In this document: in pieces, positions 22,202 through 33,162 of the stretch
Position numbering within the stretch: the first letter of the stretch is position 1
Layout of the letters: every line of letters starts with the position of its first letter
Assembly (NCBI GenBank): GCA_949130485.1
Contig: OX422184.1
Coordinates: 16,392,324-16,456,323 of the forward strand
From: Agelas oroides
Taxonomy: Eukaryota; Porifera; Demospongiae; Agelasida; Agelasidae
DNA: 64,000 bases
Direction of reading: 5' to 3'
The notes under the pieces: model-generated
The model's database searches: none
Told to the model about the DNA's origin: nothing
What the model saw: the letters and a program-made list of their open reading frames with translations, nothing else
Position numbers and translations under genes: made by a program

Positions 22202-22772
22202 CCCATTACACCTGATAGCGGCCAAATGCGCCCGTGAAATTTCTTGTCCGTTACACCCGATAGCGGCCAAATGCGCCAGCACTTCGCTTCCGCTATTTAT
22301 CGTGATCGCTGTGCCTTTTTGGACTTGGAGTTAGTTATTACGTGTAACAGGAAGTCAATCGAAGCATAATTAGCTGCTGTGTCCTATAGGGACTTCCCCT
22401 CAAAATCGCGTTTGAAGTTTGCCTGCCGATCGTAGTTAGCCACAGTACAGCTTATATCCACACGCTACTTGTTCTATCGTCTATATACTATCTAATCGTG
22501 TCAGAGACAGTTGAAACGTACCTTCGCTGAAACTGTCTGCCAACTTTTGCCGTGTATTATCGGTCATTTTCAGGTACACAGCGGGTACCTACGTTTCCAC
22601 CGTTGTAGCTTCTTCGGACTTTACTAGCAGATCTTCTGACTACGTTGAGTAAAGCAGGTTTGTTTTCAACTAAGTTAAGCCTAACTATCATTGCCTGAAC
22701 TGAGCCATTTTTTATTAGCTTCTCTCGTAACCACGCGATCGATTTCTGCGCATGCGCGTAGGGGTTAAAGGG
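22202..22772. mobile_element. piggyBac-like MITE, 571 bp, private to unit 2
   Basis: Flanked by TTAA on both sides (22,198-22,201 and 22,773-22,776). The inverted ends are CCCATTACACC against CCCTTTAACCCC. Units 1 (8,778) and 4 (51,682) keep the intact TTAA target, so insertion is clean and postdates unit duplication. TTAA duplication and CCY ends are the piggyBac signature. A 45-bp motif containing GATAGCGGCCAAATGCGCC is repeated near the left end. No ORF of transposase size. Confidence 0.9.
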
Positions 22773-23679
22773 TTAATCACATGATATCAGCCTTGAGCCA
22801 ATAATTACATCACATGACATCAGCCTTCAGCCAATGGGGTTCTCACATGGGATCATGTGACAGCATACTAAAAGAGTAGCTGCCCAATTCAATTCTAATA
22901 TCAATTTCTCTGCCCCAATTTTTAGTCTTGTGCCCAGCCTGCGCGCACTTCCCTGCGAGAAACAGTCTGGTGACCAAAGCCAAATTTCTTGGGCTTATTC
23001 CCAAAAAGTGGTTGGTAAGGACCAATGAGATTGCAAGGTTTGTAACTATCACTTACTTTCCTAACAACATGTAAAATAATTTTATCTTTATTCGAGCATC
23101 TGTAATTTTTCTTGAGTGGGTTGGGCGCAAAAAGTTTTGAACATTGTTACACTGTCGCAAGAGCATGTGCTAGCCCAAGAAGTTCGACTTGGTTCACCAG
23201 ACCATTTTTCCTCGTGAGGGGATGGGATCTGGGGACGAGATTTTTTCTCAAATATATAGTGTGATGAAGGCAAGGAATGCACACTTAGTTATCTAATACA
23301 CCGAGTGCATCATAAAATGATGAGGCTGTTTTGTTGATACAAAAGCTGACAAGTACATTCATAAGCAGATGTTAATGTTAACACGCTTAACTGAGCATGC
23401 GTTTAGTTCATTGGAAGGGAAGCCATAGGATGAGGTTCACTACTTCGATCTACTTAGCTGCTACTAGACTTGCTCCCAGGTGACGTCCTTGCTGTCCAGT
23501 TTTTGGTTGCTTGAAATACGCAAAAAGGAAGGGGATGAAGCCTTGGAGCATCTACGTACCATATAATTTCTAATAATTCATACTAATTTCAATTTTAGCT
23601 ATATGATTTGGTTAAAGAACGAAAATTACCAAATATTCCGAGAAAGAGGGGGTATATGAATAGAGCATTTGTACAATAG

Positions 23680-24280
23680 TGACCCTTTCAAAACGACATG
23701 GCTAACAATTATGGTGACACCAATTTTTTGTGGCATTTTGATAGCCTACAGATCTTAATATGGAGCCCTGAGCAGACAGTATTCCTAAAGTATGGAGTCT
23801 ATGATGGGTGCTATATTGTACCCATTCCCATAAAAGCACTCATACCCCACACTAAACAGCTCGGTCATTTTGCAAGTTTCTTAACCGCACACCATGCAAA
23901 TTTTGGTGTAGTCATGCTGTGTGGTGATTCATGCATGGTTTTATCACCTAGCACAGTAGTAGCAATCACTCAGAAACTAGACTTGCATGTTTAATCACAT
24001 GACATCAGCCTTCAGCCAATAATCACACCACATGACATCAGCCTTCAGCCAATGAGGCTGCCTAATTACATGAGGCCATGTAACAGCATATGTAGTAAAA
24101 GAGTAGTAGCTGGCTGCGTAATTACATTACAATATCATCTTCTCTACCCCAAAATCTCCCACAAAGATAGTGTGATGAAGGCAAGGAGTACACACTAACA
24201 GTTAACCAACACACTGAGTGCAGCATAAGATGATGAGGCTGTAAAGCAGACAAGTACATTCATAAGCAGATGTTACTAAT
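23680..24280. repeat. Internal sub-repeat B, unit 2
   Basis: As in unit 1 (9,690-10,330), with the paired CCAAT motif at 23,994-24,050. Confidence 0.7.
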
Positions 24281-24810
24281 GACACACTGCATGCATCTAA
24301 GTTCATTGGCTTCCTTGGGGGGGAGCCATAGGGTGAGGCACACCTACTTTCTCCTACTTATATCTGTTACTAGCCTCTCCCAGGCATTCTCACTGTCCAG
24401 GTTTTGGTTACTTGTAGTATGTATGCAAAAATGAAGGGGGAAGGCCTGGGAGCATTTATCATGTGAATAACATCAGTGTCTACCCCTACAGGGTTGTAGG
24501 TACACAAGGGGGGAGGGGCCTTCGAATGAAAAAGCATGTTGAGGCCTTTTCTTGCAGTATCGATCTGTGTGTTGGAGTTGTGAGTGTTCGTGAAGTGAAA
24601 GAGATGCCGCTTGTTGTACAGCACGAAGAGTGCGAGTGCGAAATGCACTCTTTTCTTCAGGGGCCCCTCCCACCTCTGTCTACCTAGGTAGATGCAGCAA
24701 GCATCAAAAACTGCTACAGTGACTCATCCTGGTAGTGCAATGTACATTTGGCTTCTGCAAAGTTATGTTCACATTACAGTGAGCAGTGCACTGATAGTGG
24801 TGACATAACC
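24281..24810. other. No gene seen before the microsatellite, unit 2
   Basis: Counterpart of 10,331-10,846. Overlapping ORFs at 24,370-24,687 on both strands show no domain and shift frame among units. Confidence 0.5.
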
Positions 24811-24895
24811 CATCCATCCATCCATCCATCCATCCATCCATCCATCCATCCATCCATCCATACATACATCCATACATGCATACATACATACATAA
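24811..24895. repeat. CATC/CATA microsatellite, unit 2 (about 85 bp)
   Basis: Mostly pure CATC, followed by a few CATA. Confidence 0.97.
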
Positions 24896-25702
24896 ATACG
24901 TAATAATCTTGTTGCGTGTCGACCAGATGCTTTCATCAGGGTAATAATACAATACTACAGAAAGCACCTTATTTAAAGCCATTCACACATGCACATACCG
25001 ACATGTCCCGTACAGTTCACTGCTGCCAACAGTGAGAACCATTGTACAAGCTCCTACATGTTAAATGACAGTAGGAAATTTGACTGCAGAAACTAGTCTC
25101 CAGGTGAGTGATAATGCGTGTACGCTCACAACATAATTATACAAACTGAATTTAAATTTCACATGCTCACATGCTCACAATTCATGTATACAACAATAAC
25201 CAACATGTGACATGTACATGAGTACAATGATGACCTTTTATGAAAAGGCATGGCTATAAGAATTAGTAAATGTTACTATGGTAACACCAATCTTATATGA
25301 CAACTTTCACAGCATAACACAACTTAGAGGCTTCATTTGGGAGGGAGGGAGCTACGTAAGGGGACATTCACGCCCACTTGCTATATGTCACCCTTTGAAA
25401 TTTGCAACCCAAGTGCCAGAGGGTCTAAAATTTCCTGGGGTTGAGTCCCTAGACCCTGTGTACAGTTTGTATGCAACACATAACAATATAGTCAATAGTC
25501 AATAGTTAGATCATCCTCCACAGTACCATGGGTTTCGGACAACGTATTGAGTGCCCTTATCTTGTTCCCAGGCCTCACACAGCAGTACAAAGTGTCACAG
25601 TGCAAGCAACACTATGTGAGGTCTGTGAACAAGACTAGTGATGGCCCCCCAAACAAATCTTTTTACAGTCAACTTTCACCCGCTCTTGACAATTTTTCTA
25701 AA

Positions 25703-26216
25703 TACTGTATAGCGAGAAATTTTCGCAAGCATAAATTTTCGTGAATGACCAACATGCCAGGAAAAATTTTTTGGCCGATTTTTAATTTCACGCCTAGGTT
25801 GTGCGATCCATGACCATGTCCCCTACTATTTTGTGCAAGAAATGGCAACCTTCCCTAGGAAATCAAGATTGCACTACAACGTTGAAGAGATTGCAAGAGG
25901 CTAACACACTTATCAAAGCGTGTGGGTAGCTGTTGGCGATAAACTGCCATGCCAAAGGGAACAAGCTAACTCCGAAGATCTATTCGCAGTTGTGGTGATG
26001 AAAGGTGAGTTGATCTTACGTCGCTTTCCAAAAAAAATTTCCGCAGTTTGCTCGGTGCTTCTACGATGAAGTGGGGTCGACTCTGTCTCTGGATACGAGG
26101 CTCTACGGAAATGCACTTAGCTTTCTCAACTTGTCAGGAAAAAGTTTTCGCGGGACTAAATTTTCGCGACTTGGCATTCCATCGCGAAAATTGTGAAAAT
26201 TTCCCACTATACGGTA
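25703..26216 (+). mobile_element. TA-flanked foldback element with HIRAN-like fragment, unit 2
   Basis: Left end TACTGTATAGCGAGAAATTT, right end AAATTTCCCACTATACGGTA: inverted ends about 20 bp with TA outside. Subterminal TTTTCGCG motifs recur on both strands. An internal host-like coding fragment is described separately. No empty site is in the window, because all units have it, so the insertion predates the array. Confidence 0.75.
25842..26120 (+). pseudogene. HIRAN-like domain fragment inside foldback element, unit 2
   Basis: The frame from the ATG at 25,842 reads MATFPRKSRLHYNVEEIARG and then hits a TAA. After it, in the same frame family, come WVAVGDKLPCQREQANSED, LFAVVV and, after a GEL, RSVSGYEAL-type ending. 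The order W-x-V-G-x-x-L-x-C-x-R-E...N...D-x-F-A-V-x-V...F-P-K-K-F/I-S matches a small HIRAN-like domain that I know from many invertebrate genomes (usually AVAV and GHVPRKIS). Such a domain would bind DNA ends in HIRAN proteins; here it looks like captured and decaying cargo. Confidence 0.5.
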
Positions 26217-26532
26217 AAACCCTGAACTCAGTACGAAAATCATGAGGCTTACGGCCAATAGTAATACTTAAGTATGGGGTTCATGATTGGTTACTATACC
26301 CTGCAAGCAACCACTCTTCAGCTTTTTGTACAAGGGTCAGACATGTAACTGCACACCATGCATGGTAAAACATTAGCTATGTGAATCATTAGCTATATGA
26401 ACTGCAAGTTAGATTGAAGGTTTTATCATTATTGTTGCCAAGCTCATGTATATAGTATGTAGCCAATCAAGCCAATTCAGGCACCATACGTTCTGGCAGG
26501 TTTGCATGCACTAGTTCTTTATCTTGCACATA
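26217..26532. other. Worn further copy of the sub-repeat module
   Basis: Pieces such as agtatggggttcatgattgg...tactatattgcaccca and cacaccatgcatggtaaaacatt match sub-repeats A and B (9,790-9,960). Also at 40,642-40,962 and 55,008-55,326. No gene. Confidence 0.55.
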
Positions 26533-26715
26533 CAGTGGAACCCCTCTTAAAGAAAACCCTTGAAATATTGGACACCTGGTTAATCAAGAACACTTGACCG
26601 AGTCCCACCTTCAAATGTAATTACACATAATATTCTGCCCATAAAACATGGACACCTCACTAATCAGGACAACTACTTTGGTCCCAACGGTGTGTGTATT
26701 AGAGAGTTTCCACTG
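26533..26715. mobile_element. Tigger-like short MITE, unit 2 (183 bp)
   Basis: Starts CAGTGGAACCCCTCTTAA after TA and ends TTAGAGAGTTTCCACTG. GGACAC motifs are spaced inside. Same insertion at 40,963-41,145 and 55,327-55,497; removed from unit 1 by its deletion. Confidence 0.75.
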
Positions 26716-27021
26716 CATACCTTTCTCCACCACTATATGAGCTTGACGTGCATATTTTCTGACTCTGCCTTCATTTCGGTCAGGTTGTGGCAATTAAAAC
26801 TTCAAGAAACAGAGAATCAACATCATACACATATCTGGAAGTTGGGGGCAGCTTCTGTGGAAGTGCCACTATTTTGGTTCTTTGGACTAAACTGAGAGTG
26901 CCCATGGGTACTAGCCTAGTACAATACAATGGCACCCTCCGTACTTATGAAATAAACTTTTTTTCTCAATCAACTGTAAGGCCCAAGACTTCTATATTAT
27001 TAATCCAGATTTTAGTTGCCA

Positions 27022-27200
27022 CAGCTGCTACATGTAAGCTTCATCTTAACGGCAACATTCAATTTAGACAAATCACATTCTGCACTCAATTTAAGGTCCA
27101 AGACTTCTATACTAGATTTTAGTTACCATAATTATATTGCAGAATGTGATTTCTCTAAATTGAATGTTGCAGTTAAGATGAAGCTTACATGTAGCAGCTG
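27022..27200. repeat. 179-bp near-perfect palindrome, unit 2
   Basis: Arms of about 63 bases (opening CAGCTGCTACATGTAAGC) with about two mismatches around a 52-base spacer. Same in unit 3 (41,480-41,658). Unit 4 keeps only a right-arm-like stretch (56,085-56,140). Could be a MITE or an inverted duplication; no target duplication found. Confidence 0.85.
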
Positions 27201-27763
27201 AAAATTAAAGTTGAGAGTTTAGTGCTACGTACTTCATACATGTAGCTAAACACCGAGGAGAAGTCTACCACTACTACACACCTTGCACACCTGTTACTGT
27301 GTGACATATGGCATGAGCATACCCACGTAAAATCAATGCTCACAAAATTATGCACATACCAGCAAATGTTGCAATCCCATCACCTAAATATATTCATATT
27401 AATATACTGTCAACTGGCCTGGGGAGAAAAGTACCCATCAGTTACAAAGTACCCTATGAACATATCAAAACAGTTGCTATCAATCTCCTGAATAGTAGCA
27501 CCCATGCGAACATAAGCACCTATGAATACTAGAACCAATCAGCTCATAAAACGTGACTGGTCTGTGGGTGGAGTTTCAACGAAGACTAAACATAGCTAGC
27601 TGTTCCAGAGTAGACAAGCAGTCCACTCTAGCAGCAGCTTTGTTGGTACTGCGGCATCGCAACAACTGTCTTTGCAGTGCTGTGTATTTAGCCCCATGGT
27701 ATGATAGCCCATGATTATAAGTACCCTACGTGATCGGTACTGCAAAAATGCGTATTCGTGAAA

Positions 27764-28198
27764 TAGAAGTACCAGTACTTATGCTCCCGAGTTTACAGTA
27801 CACTATTTGGGTAACAAAATTGTCATTCACCACACACCACAGCTATTTCTTATAGTGATGCCAGTTTACATTATACACTATAGAAGTACCAGTACTTATG
27901 CTCCCGAGTTTACAGTACACTATTTGGGTAACAAAGTTGTCATTCACCACGCACCACAGCTATTTCTTATAGTGATGCCAGTTTACATTATACACTATAG
28001 AAGTACCAGTACTTATGCTCCTGAGTTTACAGTACACTATTTGGGTAACAAAGTTGTCATTCACCACGCACCACAGCTATTTCTTATAGTGATGCCAGTT
28101 TACATTATACACTATAGAAGTACCAGTACTTATGCTCCCGAGTTTACAGTACACTATTTGGGTATCAAAATTATCATACCAAATTTGTACCACCACAG
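27764..28198 (+). repeat. 117-bp minisatellite, nearly four copies, unit 2
   Basis: Copies start at 27,764, 27,881, 27,998 and 28,115; exactly 117 bp apart. The period is a multiple of three, so one frame stays open through all copies (27,807-28,229, 140 codons, motif YRSTSTYAPEFTVHYLGNKV). Unit 3 has three copies; units 1 and 4 have at most a fragment. Confidence 0.92.
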
Positions 28199-28717
28199 CT
28201 ATTTCTTAGCCACGCCTTTATGCTATTAGTGAGTGTGCAAACATACGTAAGGGGAAGAGGTCAGGTATAATCAATCATCACACACGTGGCACTATGATGT
28301 TCACTAAGTGACAGATGGGAATTCTTGATCGTACGTAGTTTGCAAATAAAATGTGATGACAGGCATTGATTGTTTGGGGTTGTGTGTACTAAGTACTTGA
28401 GTGGCCTTGGTATGGCTCATTGGCTTCTGGTGGGGGAAGCCATAGGGTGTGGTACACTATTTCCTCTTAGTTGCTACAGTGACCCATGGTGACAGTACAA
28501 TGTATACGAAACATTGACTAATGACAGTTTACATGTGACAACACTGACATCTTCCTACCTACTTTAAGCCTACGTACCTACATGCGGTTCCTACAGCAAC
28601 GACGGCTAAGTGTTGGTGAATATTTTATAGCATCCTTAATTTATCATGCTCACTAACACACCTCCCATTTTCTACGCTAGATGGAGTCTAAAGTGGGAGG
28701 GGGGTTTACTCAATTAG
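28199..28717. other. No clear gene; sub-repeat header sequence
   Basis: Contains ggggaagccatagggtgtgg and ctacagtgacccatggtgac, the same header that precedes other sub-repeats. A possible first codon context is seen at 28,680 (tagATGGAGTCTAAAGTGGG), also at 43,010 and 57,895. Confidence 0.4.
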
Positions 28718-28912
28718 TCCCACTATACACCCCAAACAGAGGTGCTACATAAACTACAGAACCTTCTGGATTCTGTTGGTACTTCCAAAAAAAGCATGTA
28801 TATGATACTTGGTAGGAACAGGAAAGGATTCAATCCTAGACAGGTGGTATGTATGCTGGGGGGAAGACTAACACTCAAAGGGCGTCTACTAGCCAAGTGT
28901 CAGTGGTTATAG
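28718..28912 (+). CDS. Candidate exon with FNPRQVV motif, unit 2
   Basis: Open frame after a TAG: VLHKLQNLLDSVGTSKKSM, MILGRNRKGFNPRQVV, CMLGGRLTLKGRLLAKCQ, stop. The frame is retained in unit 3 (43,047-43,241) and in a diverged copy in unit 4 (58,630-58,824), which differs by an in-frame 12-base gap. Retained frame with in-frame indels is a coding sign. Family not recognised; basic and small, perhaps a terminal exon. Confidence 0.3.
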   Translation, partial: SHYTPQTEVLHKLQNLLDSVGTSKKSMYMILGRNRKGFNPRQVVCMLGGRLTLKGRLLAKCQWL

Positions 28913-28949
28913 TACACTCAGCAGCGGTATAATTCTGCTGGATATAGTA

Positions 28950-29066
28950 TTGGATACACCACCGATACCCGGAATATAAACACAATATACTCTGCTACAT
29001 TGTTTACCCTCGGCTGCGCCTTGGATAAACCGTCTAGTGGAGTATATCTGTGTTTATATAGGTAAA
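28950..29066. repeat. Foldback hairpin, unit 2
   Basis: TATAAACACAATATACTC pairs with GAGTATATCTGTGTTTATA around TCGGCTGCGCC; stem of about 36 with mismatches. Same hairpin at 43,440-43,556 in unit 3. Absent from unit 4, where the flanks join (about 58,848), so it is probably a MITE. Confidence 0.65.
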
Positions 29067-29858
29067 CGGACACCGATCAACCCCAGACTTACCTTAGTCA
29101 ATACAAAATTACCTCCAAGACAGACAGTGAAACTACACCCACCAATGGTTTTGTACGATGGTTTGTCCCTCAGACCAACATTTTCACGGAATAATATGGT
29201 CTATTCCTTGAAAAATCAGTCCGAGTTGAAGGTGCACATTTTAGGCCCTTTTTCTCGAACATGAGAATATAATACGACTGCCAATCAACGAGGGGTAAGC
29301 CTAGGCAACTCTCAATGTACTTGGAGAAGTCACAAACAAAAACTAGGCTGTTACACTAGCATGGCGACTCTGCTACACCATTGTTCTAACTAAAGCACAC
29401 CACCCACTACTTTGCATGAGTAGCGGGTGGTGGTTGCAAACACTTGCTGACTTACACCTTCTTTTGCTTACCAAACTATTTCTTCAGGTCTTATGATATT
29501 ATACAGACACTTCCACACATTACTACACCTACTGGAAGTGCATAATTATACGGAATGCCCACAACGGATACCTCCGTATTTGGACACGTAGTGGTGTCCT
29601 TACTTATAAATGATGAGATATTTCAGCAACAAATAACAATCGAGTGTTTATTTAGTTACTGTATAATTATATAAGTCGTAATTGCAACCATTGTATACAA
29701 CTTCGCAATTGAAAAAACCAACAAAATAATACTACAATAATACATTTCAGAGACTTTGTGTTATTTTTTATCTTCATGAAGTTTCCAATAGTTTTAAGAG
29801 AAAACTTCTGAGAAGCGGTCAACCTCTCCAATGTGTCCCTTGTTCGAAGGTTTTACTG
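29066..29858. mobile_element. Tigger-like element B, unit 2 (left end missing)
   Basis: Right end GGTTTTACTG then TA intact. The left part is deleted, and the hairpin at 28,950 abuts the element interior. Confidence 0.8.
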
Positions 29859-29879
29859 TAGTCTCACTCCCAGCCCTTG

Positions 29880-30765
29880 CCACTGTCACTTAAAATAGGC
29901 AAAAAGATGAGAGACTTATAACATGCTATAGTCACCATAAGAGTGATGACAATATCCTACAGTGCCAGACTACACAGCTACCATGGCCCAGCACATATGT
30001 GTACTCCATGCAAGAAGCCTCTAAGCCTCAGTGAAAACTATCACGTGGGGCAAGCTCAGTTGTGAGCCACATTTGGTAAATGACTACCTAGTGCTATAGC
30101 AACATACGTACATAGCCTCTACTGTCAACTCCCTGTAAGATTTTCAACCAACAATAAAATGACAACAACCAATTGCACTGAACGGAGTAGTCATATGACT
30201 GCATGTTTACATACACTAATTATAGTCAGTACAGTCGCCACTTACATACACTTTGTCATGGGTATGTAACAAGTGACTAAACTCTGTGTATAATCAGCAG
30301 TTAATGTCTCATGAATGCAAGTATTGTGACAGAACTGATATGTAGGTTGTTGCATGCATGGTGCTCTTACATGTTGTTATGGGTATGTATGTATAATTAC
30401 ATGTTGTTATGGGTATGTAACAAGTGACTAAACTATGTGTATAATTAACTCTGTATTGTGAATGACATAGCTGATATCTGTTGTTAATGGGGTCTGACTA
30501 TAGCTTAGTCAGTTTCAAACTCTGGTTTGATTTATCAAAAAAATCAAGCTTGAACTACCATAAATTTGAGTTAATGTGGCGGTTCAACCGTCTGGACTGA
30601 CAACTAGTCGTAAGAAGTGCATTTTGTGTACACCCAAACAATTCTTCTGTGGCAATAGTGGCATATATTGTTTTATAGCTTTAGGACTGCCTTTGTAACT
30701 ATCTAGATAATTGTTATTCAAGAAGCAGCAGTAAGCAGAAAAAGTTTTAAAACTTTGCTTGTACT
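29880..30765. other. No gene seen, unit 2 counterpart of 15,252-16,125
   Basis: Repeated TGTTATGGGTATGTA motifs; nothing else supported. Confidence 0.5.
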
Positions 30766-31224
30766 GTAGTCTCGTGAAAGAACGCCCATGGGCGGAACAC
30801 CTTACAAGTCTGCCAAAGAGGGGGGTGGGTACTCTTTTGAGTATTCGGCATTTAACCACGAAACAGCGCCCATGTCATGTTTACATGCCCTTGAAGCAAA
30901 TAATTGGACAAACAATAACCTACGATGGAACCACCAGCGGCTTCGAACTGACAGCACACAACACTCTGAACGGCACCATGTCACCGTGAGCATGGTGTAA
31001 CTCATGGTGTGCACCGCATTAGCTACGTCCAATCTAAGCAAAGATTCCTTGTACTAACCTCGGTGAATTATTCAACAAAGTTTATTACCTCAGATAGGCA
31101 TAGGGCTTGAGGCTGTGCTTCTCAAACTCTATGCGAAGCTCGCTCCAGCGTGGGCGCTCATTCGAGGGGCCAAAAGTAGGGGGTGGGCGTTCTTTCGTGA
31201 GTGGGCGCTCTTTCGCGAGACTAC
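30766..31224. mobile_element. Foldback element with GTAGTCTCG ends, unit 2
   Basis: Left GTAGTCTCGTGAAAGAACGC, right GCGCTCTTTCGCGAGACTAC, about 22 bp inverted with one or two mismatches. Internal copies of GAAAGARCGCCCA. Confidence 0.65.
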
Positions 31225-32535
31225 GATATACGGGTGTTACGTGTATTCCAAATAAAATATTTGACTTGAATTTCTGAAAAAAAGGGGGAAAAATGCATAA
31301 AAATTGTTTATATTGTTCCCTTTGTGGCACCGTATGCTCGAGCGCTTGCAGTAAAGACTTGGGGCCATCTTACAGTAACAGATACCAGCTAACTTTGCAG
31401 TTAGTTTGGGGTCTTAATGTGCAGGACATGTCAGACCTTTTGGACGACATGCTACAATATCATGTGTAAATCTGTACCAAGGATTCCCTCTCCCACCTTT
31501 CATATTGAAAACAATGGTTTGGGAAGATAGCAATGAGGCTAACTAATTACCGGTACATGTAAAACCCAGTAGAAAATAATCATGTCCTATTTTTGCGCTC
31601 ACACAGGTACTGTTGTTACTCATGAAGTTTACATGTTGCTTGTGGAATTATGATCCACGCAAGTACACAGGTAAAGGAATGCTACAGAAAGTCTCTGCTG
31701 TCGTAAACACTGCTGTTAAGTGCAGATTACTACTACCAGTAGCACTGGTGTTATTTTGGTGTAACTATCAAGGCTACTGATGTCGCTGTTGAGGTTTCTA
31801 CTATCCAGATGACTATTGAAGTTTGGCAATGGATATCAGCAAGTGTAGTGATTACCTAAACTAACTGAGTGTTATATCTGTGTATAGGTCATTCCTTCAA
31901 ACATTTGGTTCTGACCTTGTCAATGCTCTTGAACCTCACAATCATAAATTAAATTTAATAAATTAATCTGGAGAATAGTGAACTATCTTAAGAATGTAAA
32001 CTTTGTGAGACATTCTGCACATGCATTATTAAAAAGCCACTAGTTTACAGCAGCTAAATATTTTCTTATCCATAAATAAATTACTTCTGGTACGCTGCAC
32101 ATATCTTATGCATAAACACTCTCATCCGTGGCTCGCATAACACCACCTTCAATTCCAACACGTGCAGTGTACTAGAAGTAATTTAAAGTTAAGACGGCAG
32201 ATGTGCTGAAATATTTCACATCAGAAAGCTTTCCGACAGACCTTTTTCAAGCAGAAGGTACAAAGAACAAGTACAAGCACTTTACTTCAGAACAGAGAAC
32301 AGATAGGATGATATACTGCCTAATGTAGTATGTGTGGTGGTACTGATCTTACAATAGTAAACACATTAATTTGTACTAATAGCGATAATCTAAAGATCAA
32401 GTCCGTATTATACTATGGTAATTGCTTGGAAGCCTTATTAATGTTGCCTGTGTACATTATACCATACACACGTCATTTGATTGACATGTTTACTATAAAA
32501 TCCTCTGCTTCTTGAGTTATGTAACTGGAGTGATC

Positions 32536-32820
32536 ATGGAAGCTAAGCAAGGAGTGAGATTAACTGAACAGTATTTGTCACACACTATACAGCCAGGTAC
32601 CCTTGCTGAATGGGTCGTAACACCAACCATACTGTATGGAGCTCCTTACTCATATCAACCCCACCAATCAAAACATCCATACACATATCAGTCTCCCCAG
32701 CTGCAATGGCCATATCAACCACCTCTCATGGAAGGCTCTACATGCAACTGTCCTCTCAGACACTACCAATCAGCAAAAAAGAAAAAGGATGTGCAGGACA
32801 GCTGCTCTTTCTATAAGTAA
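32536..32820 (+). CDS. Pro/Tyr/Gln-rich block 1, unit 3 (most open copy)
   Basis: 94 codons from ATG at 32,536 to TAA: MEAKQGVRLTEQYLSHTIQP, AEWVVTPTILYGAPYSYQP, HPYTYQSPQLQWPYQPP, then KKKKDVQDSCSFYK. Low-complexity Tyr-Gln-Pro region followed by a basic stretch. The only one of five copies without an internal stop in this frame. It is homologous to block 2 (33,690-33,840): both have EQYLS, AEWV and YQPP in order. It may be an exon (or its dead duplicate) of the BEN-like gene just downstream. Function unknown; no catalytic motif. Confidence 0.35.
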   Translation: MEAKQGVRLTEQYLSHTIQPGTLAEWVVTPTILYGAPYSYQPHQSKHPYTYQSPQLQWPYQPPLMEGSTCNCPLRHYQSAKKKKDVQDSCSFYK

Positions 32821-32831
32821 AATTCACTTCA
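32784..32831 (+). repeat. Direct repeat, left copy
   Basis: About 47 bases (opening AAAGGATGTGCAGGACAGC) repeated at 33,126-33,173. It encodes the ending DVQDSCSFYK plus stop both times. Units 1 and 2 have a single copy; unit 4 has two, closer together. Confidence 0.9.
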
Positions 32832-32937
32832 TATTGATCAGCTGTTCGAGCACTGCAGTACATATGTCATGTTGTTCGATATTACAGATGTGAATCATGA
32901 TGCAGAATCCAAAAAAAGCTGGTAGCAAAGAGGGTAG

Positions 32938-33162
32938 CGGCAAAAAAAGGAACTACAGCTACACCAAAACAAACAAAAACCATCTAAAGGTAAAAGTATA
33001 CCAGCTTCATCTACAGGGGATGAGAGCAGGCATCAGATTAACTATTCTATCTCAAGTAATCAATATTCAAACGGTGCAGCCCAGAAGCGGAAGGCCACGT
33101 CCTTTGGAAGGCTGCAATTTGCAGTAAAGGATGTGCAGGACAGCTGCTCTTTCTATAAGTAA
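32938..33162 (+). CDS. Candidate basic Ser/Gln-rich exon, unit 3 only
   Basis: Open frame of about 74 codons without ATG: KPSKGKSIPASSTGDESRH, NYSISSNQYSNGAAQKRK, ATSFGRLQFAVK then DVQDSCSFYK and stop. Acceptor-like gttcgatattacag lies upstream at 32,872-32,886. Lys/Arg clusters resemble a nuclear localisation signal. It sits between the two direct repeats, and units 1, 2 and 4 have lost all or most of it. Probably a terminal exon of a gene related to the P/Y-rich blocks. Confidence 0.3.
   Translation, partial: RQKKELQLHQNKQKPSKGKSIPASSTGDESRHQINYSISSNQYSNGAAQKRKATSFGRLQFAVKDVQDSCSFYK

Larger units (their letters stand above)
16907..31557. repeat. Tandem array unit 2 (14.65 kb)
   Basis: Collinear with units 1, 3 and 4 over nearly its whole length. 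Private feature: the TTAA-flanked MITE at 22,202-22,772. Shared only with unit 4: the 270-bp palindromic MITE and a roughly 200-bp duplication at 18,480-18,760. Shared only with unit 3: the 179-bp palindrome and the multi-copy 117-bp minisatellite. Confidence 0.95.

Noticed and set aside
27764-28198. CRISPR array
   Set aside because: Repeats are contiguous 117-bp units without variable spacers, in eukaryotic sequence.
30759-31330. Several overlapping ORFs on both strands (76, 79, 81 codons) repeated in units 1-3
   Set aside because: They lie in the GTAGTCTCG-ended foldback, and their repeated KERP-type motifs come from its inverted subterminal repeats.
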